A stretch of 64,000 bases of DNA. It comes from Gemmatimonadota bacterium (GTDB lineage Bacteria; Gemmatimonadota; Gemmatimonadetes; Palauibacterales; Palauibacteraceae). Both the position numbers and the translations under genes were made by a program. How positions within the stretch are numbered: the stretch's first letter is position 1; every line of letters starts with the position of its first letter. Under the pieces are notes generated by a model. It did no database searches. It worked only from the letters and a program-made list of their open reading frames with translations, and had not been told where the DNA came from. Below are positions 58,293-64,000 of this stretch, piece after piece. The stretch covers positions 1-64,000 of the forward strand of contig JAGWBR010000001.1 in assembly GCA_021295785.1 (NCBI GenBank). The letters run 5' to 3'.

Positions 58293-59819
58293 TTATGCAG
58301 TGCTCGCGGGTTGGCCGGGCCGGTAGACCCCCCAGACATCTCTGAGCGCATGGCTGATTTCGCCAACCGTTGCCCTTGCTTGTGCCGCCTCGATCACTGC
58401 CGGCATCAGATTGTCGTCAGTTTCGGCGGTACGGCGAATTTCGTTCAACGAGCGGTCCACGGCCGGGTTTGCCCGGGTGGCCTTCACCGACGCCAGCCGA
58501 TCCCGTTGTGTCGCCTCGACCGCCGCATAGTCGTCGGGAGCGGGGGCGGTCGGCGGTGATTCGTCGCCCGAATGGACGTTTACGCCGACTGTCTCTGTCT
58601 CTCCCCGTTCCACCGACAATTGGAACCGGTACGAAGTCTCGTGAATTTCGGCACGCATGTATTCTACGGCGCGGCTTGCCCCGCCAAGAGATTCCACGGT
58701 GGCCAGGCAAGCGCGGGCTTCTTCCTCGACCCGGTCGGTAAGTGCCTCAACCACATACGATCCCTGGAACGGGTCAGGCCAGTCGGCGACTCCCGTTTCA
58801 GAGGCGATAATCTGTTGAGTGCGCAACGCCAGGCGTGCCGAAGATTCGGTTGGCAGGGCCAGCGCCTCGTCATATCCGTTGGTGTGGAGCGACTGCGTGC
58901 CCCCCAGCACGGCGGACATGGCCTGGAGGGCGACCCGCACAACGTTGTTGAGCGGCTGCTGGGCAGTCAGGGCAGACCCCGCTGTCTGAGTGTGGAAACG
59001 CAAACGGCAGGCCTTGTCCGAAGCCCCGTAACGCTCTCTGAGCAGCGTGGCCCACATCCTCCGGGCTGCCCTGAATTTTGCGGTCTCCTCCAAGAAATCC
59101 CTGTCGGCCGAGAAGAAGAAACTGAGGCGTGGACCGAATTCATCGACGGCCATGCCCCGGCTGACCGCGCGGTTCACGTATTCGAGCCCGTTGGCCAGCG
59201 TGAAGCCGACCTCCTGCGCAGCTGTGGAACCGGCCTCGCGCATGTGGTAGCCGCTGATCGAAACAGGGTTCCACCGGGGCACTTCGCGCCGGCAGAAGTC
59301 GAACACGTCGGTCACGTACCGGAGGCTCGGTTCGACGGGATAGATGTAGGTGCCGCGTGCCACGAACTCCTTCAGTACGTCGTTTTGTATGGTCCCCCGC
59401 AGCACCGGCCAGGATGCCCCCTGCTCCCGCGCCGCCGCCAGGTAGAAGGCGAGCAGGACCGGAGCGGTGGCGTTGATGGTCATGGAAGTGGACACTTGGT
59501 CCAGCGGAATCGCCCGGAAGAGACGAATCATGTCTTCGACCGTGTCAATGGCCACGCCTACACGACCCACCTCGCCCAGCGCCAGATCGGCGTCGGAGTC
59601 CAGGCCCATTTGCGTCGGAAGATCGAAGGCCACCGAAAGCCCGGTCTGCCCCGATTCGAGCAGGTAACGGAAGCGCGCGTTCGTCTCCGAGGCGGACCCG
59701 AAACCCGCGTACTGGCGCATGGTCCAGAGCTTTTTCCGGTACATGCCGGGGTAAACGCCCGCCGTGTACGGGAAGACGCCCGGATCCAGGGGAGCATCGC
59801 CCGGGGAGTTGCCCGTCAT
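58293..59819 (-). CDS. Methylmalonyl-CoA mutase catalytic (large subunit N-terminal) domain
   Basis: The 508-residue protein carries the TIM-barrel of acyl-CoA mutases: [77 protein letters not shown] and [19 protein letters not shown]. It isomerises methylmalonyl-CoA to succinyl-CoA. The cobalamin-binding domain is missing from this polypeptide and is not found in the window; it may be encoded elsewhere as a small subunit. ATG 59819 overlaps the biotin carrier gene stop. With the carboxylase genes upstream this forms the propionyl-CoA route. Confidence 0.92.
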   Translation of the reverse strand: MTGNSPGDAPLDPGVFPYTAGVYPGMYRKKLWTMRQYAGFGSASETNARFRYLLESGQTGLSVAFDLPTQMGLDSDADLALGEVGRVGVAIDTVEDMIRLFRAIPLDQVSTSMTINATAPVLLAFYLAAAREQGASWPVLRGTIQNDVLKEFVARGTYIYPVEPSLRYVTDVFDFCRREVPRWNPVSISGYHMREAGSTAAQEVGFTLANGLEYVNRAVSRGMAVDEFGPRLSFFFSADRDFLEETAKFRAARRMWATLLRERYGASDKACRLRFHTQTAGSALTAQQPLNNVVRVALQAMSAVLGGTQSLHTNGYDEALALPTESSARLALRTQQIIASETGVADWPDPFQGSYVVEALTDRVEEEARACLATVESLGGASRAVEYMRAEIHETSYRFQLSVERGETETVGVNVHSGDESPPTAPAPDDYAAVEATQRDRLASVKATRANPAVDRSLNEIRRTAETDDNLMPAVIEAAQARATVGEISHALRDVWGVYRPGQPASTA

Positions 59820-60370
59820 CCGGCCGCGGAGCCGGAGCCCGGCGGGCCGAGGGTCACAAGAAGGTCGCCGCGGTCCACCGCGTCGCCGGCGGAAACGTGG
59901 ACTTCGGCGGTATGGCCGCTGACGGGTGCGCGCAGCTCGTTCTGCATCTTCATCGCTTCCAGCACCACAAGGCCGTCTCCCTCGGTGACCTTGCGCCCCG
60001 GACTGGTCATCAGCCGGGAAACAAGGCCGGGCATCGGAGCTCGCAGCATTCCGGCGCGCCCGGAGCTCCCGCCGGTGCGTTTGGCGAGCCGGCCGATCAG
60101 AATGGCCCGTTCGTCCATCGTTTCAATGTCGAAGGCCCGGCCGCGGAGCGTGATTCGCCATCCGCTGTCGATTCTGGTGGCAGCCAACGGAACCGACCGA
60201 CCCGCGAGCCTCAGGACGAAAGTGTCGGATCCGGTGGCGCTGATGGAGCATTCCAACTGGTGTCCGTCCAGGGAAAGGCCGTCCGGCATACGATCTGCCC
60301 AGACGGGTTCCGCGCGGCCGGCCCGTGCTCCGGGCCCGAGCACGCGCAGTCGAAGCTTGCCTGGGTTCAC
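59816..60370 (-). CDS. Biotin carboxyl carrier subunit
   Basis: The 184-residue protein ends in a biotinyl domain with the AMKM motif ([10 protein letters not shown]; biotinyl-Lys141), preceded by PMPGLVSRL. The N-terminal half is a partner-binding beta-domain as in propionyl/3-methylcrotonyl-CoA carboxylase alpha chains. GTG 60370 lies 13 bases after the biotin carboxylase stop. In many relatives this domain is fused to the carboxylase; here it is separate. Confidence 0.9.
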   Translation of the reverse strand: MNPGKLRLRVLGPGARAGRAEPVWADRMPDGLSLDGHQLECSISATGSDTFVLRLAGRSVPLAATRIDSGWRITLRGRAFDIETMDERAILIGRLAKRTGGSSGRAGMLRAPMPGLVSRLMTSPGRKVTEGDGLVVLEAMKMQNELRAPVSGHTAEVHVSAGDAVDRGDLLVTLGPPGSGSAAG

Positions 60371-60383
60371 GGCCGGGGTGGCC

Positions 60384-61940
60384 TCATTGGTGGCCAGCCA
60401 TAACCCAGGGAGACAGCCGTCTTGATCCCGTTGAGCTCGCAGCGCCGCAAGGATCCCTGGAGTCGGTGCTCCCGGTCGGGTCACTGCGCCGGCCCCGGGT
60501 CGCCACCCCGCCACCTGGCCGTCGGTCTAACTCCAGAAGTCCCGCTGCAGCCAGCGCCGCCTCTTCGAGAGCCGCGCGCCCGGGGTCGACAAGGTCCGGA
60601 TGCATCTCCAGGTAGCGAATTGAGATCTGGTTGGCCCGAAAATCGGGCTCCCGCAAAACCGCCAGGTGAAACGGCGCAGTGGTCGCGACCCCCTCGATCC
60701 GCAGCTCCTCCAGCGCCCGGAGCATGCGCGCGAGCGCGGCGGGACGGTCTTCCCCGTGGACGATCAACTTCCCCAGGAGCGGGTCATAGTGCAGGCCAAC
60801 CTCGGTGCCGCGGCGGATTCCGCCGTCCCACCTCACTCCGGGCCCGGTCGGTATCTCCACGGCGGTAACCACCCCGGTTGACGGCAAGAATCCGTTGGCG
60901 GGATCCTCGGCGCTGATTCGGCACTCCACCGCGTGGCCCCGCGGCCGCGGCGGTTCCTGACCTCCCAGCAGTGGCAGGCCCCTCGCGATCCGCAGTTGCT
61001 CCCGAACCAGGTCGACTCCCGTTATCATCTCGGTCACCGTATGCTCCACCTGGATGCGGGTGTTCATCTCCAGAAAGTAGAACCGCCCCGAGGAGCTCTC
61101 GCACCCCTCAGCCAGGAACTCGATTGTCCCCGCACCACGGTACCCAACCGCCTCGGCGGCCCGGACGGCCACTTCGCCCATGGCGGTCCGCACTTCGGGG
61201 TGAATGGTAGCCGCGGGGGCCTCTTCGATGAGCTTCTGGTGCCGGCGCTGGACGGAACATTCGCGCTCCCAGAGGTGCACCGAGCGCGAGGCATCCGAGA
61301 GGACCTGGACCTCTATGTGCCGTGGATCCTCCAGGAATTTCTCCAGGTAGACCCGGTCGTCCCCGAACGCCGTCGCGGCTTCTCCCCGGGCGCGTTTCAG
61401 CGCAGGCCCGACTTCTCTGGCGCCGCGGGCCAGATGCATCCCCTTCCCCCCTCCCCCGGCAACCGCCTTCAGCAGAACCGGGAATCCGATTTCTCCGGCG
61501 GCGGCCAGCGCCTCTTCGGAGGATGCAACAGGCTCGGAGCCCGAAATGACCGGGACACCCGCCGCATGCATTCGGGCGCGAGCGGTTGGCTTGTCGCCCA
61601 TGGCCTCCATCGCGGAGACGGGCGGCCCGACAAAGGCAAGCCCCGCATCGTCCACCGCCCGGGCGAACGCTGAGCTCTCGGAAAGGAAACCGTAGCCCGG
61701 GTGAATGGCTTCGGCGCCAGTCGAGCGGGCCGCACCCAGGAGTTTCTCAATCACCAGGTAACTCTCCGAAGACTGGGCGGGACCCAGCAGAACCGTCTCG
61801 TCGGCAAGCAGGACATGCGGGGCTGTCTTGTCCGCCTCCGAGCACACCGCCACTGACCGAAGTCCCTCTTCGCGGCAGGCCCGAATGATGCGCACCGCGA
61901 TTTCCCCGCGGTTGGCGATCAGGACCGATGAGAAACCCAT
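60384..61940 (-). CDS. accC: Biotin carboxylase subunit of acyl-CoA carboxylase
   Basis: The protein is of the ATP-grasp AccC/PccA type: SVLIANRGEIAVRIIRACRE, EAIHPGYGFLSES, AVAGGGGKGMHLA, ECSVQRRHQKLIEEAP, FLEMNTRIQVEHTVTE and AVECRISAEDPANGFLPS. It carboxylates biotin using ATP and bicarbonate. The last 50 residues are poorly conserved and Gly/Arg-rich. ATG 61940 overlaps the carboxyltransferase stop (TGATG). Confidence 0.95.
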   Translation of the reverse strand: MGFSSVLIANRGEIAVRIIRACREEGLRSVAVCSEADKTAPHVLLADETVLLGPAQSSESYLVIEKLLGAARSTGAEAIHPGYGFLSESSAFARAVDDAGLAFVGPPVSAMEAMGDKPTARARMHAAGVPVISGSEPVASSEEALAAAGEIGFPVLLKAVAGGGGKGMHLARGAREVGPALKRARGEAATAFGDDRVYLEKFLEDPRHIEVQVLSDASRSVHLWERECSVQRRHQKLIEEAPAATIHPEVRTAMGEVAVRAAEAVGYRGAGTIEFLAEGCESSSGRFYFLEMNTRIQVEHTVTEMITGVDLVREQLRIARGLPLLGGQEPPRPRGHAVECRISAEDPANGFLPSTGVVTAVEIPTGPGVRWDGGIRRGTEVGLHYDPLLGKLIVHGEDRPAALARMLRALEELRIEGVATTAPFHLAVLREPDFRANQISIRYLEMHPDLVDPGRAALEEAALAAAGLLELDRRPGGGVATRGRRSDPTGSTDSRDPCGAASSTGSRRLSPWVMAGHQ

Positions 61941-63490
61941 CAGAGCGGGATGTTGCCGTGTTTTTTGGGCGGGTTTCGGTCGCGTTTCTCCGCCAGGGCC
62001 TCCAGCGCGCTTATCAAGCGGCTCCGCGTGGTCCGTGGATCGACCACGTCGTCAAGGAAACCCAGCGCCGCGGCCCTGTAGGGATGCGCGAACCTCTCGC
62101 GGAAGGCATCTTCCAGTTCGGCGGCCCGTGCGGAAGGATCGTCGGCCGCGGCGATTTCCCGTCGGTGCAGAATGTTGACGGCCCCCTTCGCCCCCATCAC
62201 CGCGATTTCGGCCGTGGGCCAGGCCAGATTGAGGTCGCCCCGGATGTGCTTGGACGACATCACGTCGTAGGCACCGCCGTAGGCTTTCCGGAGGATGACC
62301 GTCAGTTTCGGAACAGTTGCTTCGCAGTATGCGTAAAGCAGCTTGGCTCCGTGCCTGATGATGCCCGAGTGTTCCTGATCCACGCCGGGCATGAACCCGG
62401 GCACGTCCTCGAACGTGACCAGGGGGATGTTGAAAGCGTCGCAGAACCGGATGAAGCGGGCCGCCTTCATGCTGGCGTCGATGTCCAGCACGCCGGCCAG
62501 CACAGCTGGTTGATTGGCGATCACGCCCGCCGAACGCCCGCCCAGGCGAACGAACGCGGTAACGATGTTTCTCGCAAACTCGGGCTGCACCTCCAGGACG
62601 CTCTCGGCGTCGGCCACGCGGCGGATCACGTCAAGCACGTCATACGATTTGCCCGGGTCGTCCGGTACAATATCGAGCAACTGCTCGGCGGATCCCGCGG
62701 GGGGCTCTGCAACGGGGGCGGAGGGCGGGGTCTCGTGGTTATTGGACGGGAGATAGCGGAGCAGGCGGCGCACGCCCAGAATCGCTTCGGCCTCGGTCGC
62801 CGACCGAAAATGCGCCACCCCCGACCGCGAGGCGTGCACCTCCGCGCCGCCCAACTCTTCGTGGGTGACTTCCTCGTGGGTCACCGTCTTCACGACATCG
62901 GGTCCGGTCACGAACATCTGGCTGATTCCGTCCACGACGAACACAAAGTCGGTGATCGCGGGCGAATAAACGGCTCCGCCGGCACACGGTCCCAGGATCA
63001 CGCTGACCTGCGGAACCACGCCCGAGGCCAGTGTGTTACGGAGGAACAGGTCGGCGTATCCCCCCAGCGAGGCAACGCCCTCCTGAATCCGGGCGCCCCC
63101 CGAATCGCAGAGTCCAATCACGGGCCGGCCGTTCCGGATCGCGAGGTCCATCACGTTCACGATCTTCTCGGCGTTGGCGCTCGAAAGAGAGCCCCCGAAC
63201 ACGGTAAAATCTTGGCTGAAAACGTGTACGGTGCGACCGTCAATGGTCCCGTGGCCGGCAACCACGCCATCACCGGACGGGCGGTTGTCCTGCAGCCCGA
63301 AGTCATGACACCGGTGTTCCACGAACCGGCCCAGCTCGGAAAACGATCCCGGATCAAGCAGGATCGCGACCCTCTCGCGGGCGGTGAGTTTGCCTTTTTC
63401 CCTCTGGGCCTTTGCACGGGCGGCCCCGCCCCCTTCTTCGGCGCGGCGGGCCCGCTCCTCAAGGTCGGCCAGCTTCTGGCGCATGGTCAC
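61940..63490 (-). CDS. Acyl-CoA carboxylase carboxyltransferase (PccB-like)
   Basis: The 516-residue protein has two crotonase-like domains. Motifs: LTARERVAILLDPGSFSELG, VHVFSQDFTVFGGSLSSANAEKI, VGVDQEHSGIIRHGAKLLYAY and KLTVILRKAYGGAYDVMSSKH. It transfers the carboxyl group from biotin to propionyl-CoA or a related acyl-CoA. The start GTG 63490 or ATG 63484 cannot be decided. Together with the biotin carboxylase and carrier it completes the enzyme. Confidence 0.95.
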   Translation of the reverse strand: MTMRQKLADLEERARRAEEGGGAARAKAQREKGKLTARERVAILLDPGSFSELGRFVEHRCHDFGLQDNRPSGDGVVAGHGTIDGRTVHVFSQDFTVFGGSLSSANAEKIVNVMDLAIRNGRPVIGLCDSGGARIQEGVASLGGYADLFLRNTLASGVVPQVSVILGPCAGGAVYSPAITDFVFVVDGISQMFVTGPDVVKTVTHEEVTHEELGGAEVHASRSGVAHFRSATEAEAILGVRRLLRYLPSNNHETPPSAPVAEPPAGSAEQLLDIVPDDPGKSYDVLDVIRRVADAESVLEVQPEFARNIVTAFVRLGGRSAGVIANQPAVLAGVLDIDASMKAARFIRFCDAFNIPLVTFEDVPGFMPGVDQEHSGIIRHGAKLLYAYCEATVPKLTVILRKAYGGAYDVMSSKHIRGDLNLAWPTAEIAVMGAKGAVNILHRREIAAADDPSARAAELEDAFRERFAHPYRAAALGFLDDVVDPRTTRSRLISALEALAEKRDRNPPKKHGNIPL

Positions 63491-63506
63491 GGCGGCGGGA
63501 AGCCTG

Positions 63507-64000
63507 TCAGGAGCCGGCTTGGTTATTCAACACCGTGTCACGCGGAGCCAGCGGCGGCGGCGCCGCCCGCACCTCCCGGAGCCAAGCGAGGATCTGGCCG
63601 GGGTCGGGCTCGGTCAGCGCGCCGTCCAGGATCATCCTGACCTGCGGGTCGCGCGAGACCGATGCGCGGTCCGGTTCAAGCACTATCTGCCCGGTCGCTC
63701 CGTGCATTTCCGTTCCTTCGGCCAGAACACGGGATATGCCCGCTCGATCAGGGTACCGGGCCTGGGCAAGGCTCTCAAGGATCAGTCGAGCTACGTCGTA
63801 ACCCAGCGCCGGGGGCATGCCCACCCGCAACGGCTTGTCGTAGGCGTTTTCGTAGGCGTGGCGGAACCGTTCCCATTCCGTGCTCGAAGAACTCTGATCC
63901 ATCCACAGGCCGACCACCCTGTAATCCGAGGCGAAGTCGCCTAGGCGCCTCAAAACGGTCGGGTCTCCCCAGGGCTGGTTCCCCAGAACCACCACGTCGT
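63507..64000 (-). CDS. Partial type I periplasmic binding protein (3' end)
   Basis: The 3' part of the gene (over 160 codons) reaches the window end still open. The sequence resembles the second lobe of LivK-like or PBP activator-type proteins: a Rossmann strand-helix (DYRVVGLWMDQ), GYDVARLILESLAQA, a GATGQIVLEPDR turn and a C-terminal proline-rich tail. The ligand is unknown. It lies 16 bases upstream of the carboxylase cluster. The N-terminus is off the window. Confidence 0.75.
   Translation of the reverse strand, partial: DVVVLGNQPWGDPTVLRRLGDFASDYRVVGLWMDQSSSSTEWERFRHAYENAYDKPLRVGMPPALGYDVARLILESLAQARYPDRAGISRVLAEGTEMHGATGQIVLEPDRASVSRDPQVRMILDGALTEPDPGQILAWLREVRAAPPPLAPRDTVLNNQAGS

Noticed and set aside
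58572-60425. Plus-strand open frame opposite the mutase and biotin carrier
   Set aside because: Antisense shadow, no family features.
61928-63640. Plus-strand open frame opposite the carboxyltransferase
   Set aside because: Antisense shadow, His/Arg/Gly-rich.
1-64000. CRISPR arrays, insertion sequences, integrases or rRNA genes
   Set aside because: No regularly spaced repeats, transposase or integrase motifs or rRNA sequences seen by reading.

Overview
The window is a dense, high-GC bacterial chromosome segment. Almost every gene lies on the minus strand; only three lie on the plus strand (19244-20073 and 30369-31112). No gene-free stretch exceeds 300 bases; the longest gap is 15714-15867, and I recognise no gene there. 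Many neighbours overlap by four bases (ATGA, GTGA, TTGA and, strikingly, CTGA). Lipid A genes (lpxH), an LptE-like lipoprotein and an RND/NodT efflux system indicate a diderm. An A1-type aa3 oxidase, many c-type cytochromes, and a propionyl-CoA/methylmalonyl-CoA route indicate an aerobic respiratory heterotroph. Gene content and codon use would fit Gemmatimonadota or a related phylum; that placement is an inference, and no 16S gene is present.

Region 1 (1-19183) reads, in transcription order from 19183 downwards: an Mrp-type Fe-S carrier ATPase, a zinc-ribbon protein, a ferredoxin, a two-gene ABC transporter, a tandem universal-stress protein, a radical SAM/SPASM protein, a CydA-like membrane cytochrome, three c-type cytochrome genes, a cupredoxin-like lipoprotein, then ctaC-ctaD-ctaE-subunit IV-ctaB, two membrane proteins and a truncated rdgB. 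Three of the accessory proteins share a C-terminal PCP_red-like domain (four copies). I regard this block as the candidate undescribed system: a bd-superfamily protein without CydB, served by c-type cytochromes and a dedicated PCP_red/radical SAM maturation or redox module, joined to a conventional cytochrome c oxidase.

Region 2 (19244-31112): a plus-strand pair (2-TM protein and HmuY-like protein) converges on hemC. Next come an Mrp/Mbh-type cation antiporter operon with three large antiporter-like subunits, envelope genes (LptE-like, LolA/LolB-like), a thioesterase and lpxH.

Region 3 (31099-47076): a DUF5683-like protein directly behind a selenocysteine tRNA, ridA, greA, tmRNA with a terminator, an NHL protein, a tripartite RND efflux operon, selB, recO, a lipoprotein, and a BtuFCD-like importer. 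tRNA-Sec plus SelB show that the organism decodes UGA as selenocysteine.

Region 4 (47106-64000): a bifunctional-nuclease-family protein, metK, a membrane protein, hpf, the riboflavin operon (ribD, ribE, ribBA and a RibH-NusB fusion), a PfkB-PurM fusion, argS, an FmdB-like protein, methylmalonyl-CoA mutase, an acyl-CoA carboxylase (biotin carrier, biotin carboxylase, carboxyltransferase), and the 3' part of a periplasmic binding protein gene that runs off the window.

Four genes (mrpD-type 24614, selB 42215, argS 57925, hemC 21098) have no in-frame ATG, GTG or TTG ahead of their conserved N-termini but do have a well placed CTG. In three of them that CTG forms a CTGA overlap with the upstream stop codon.
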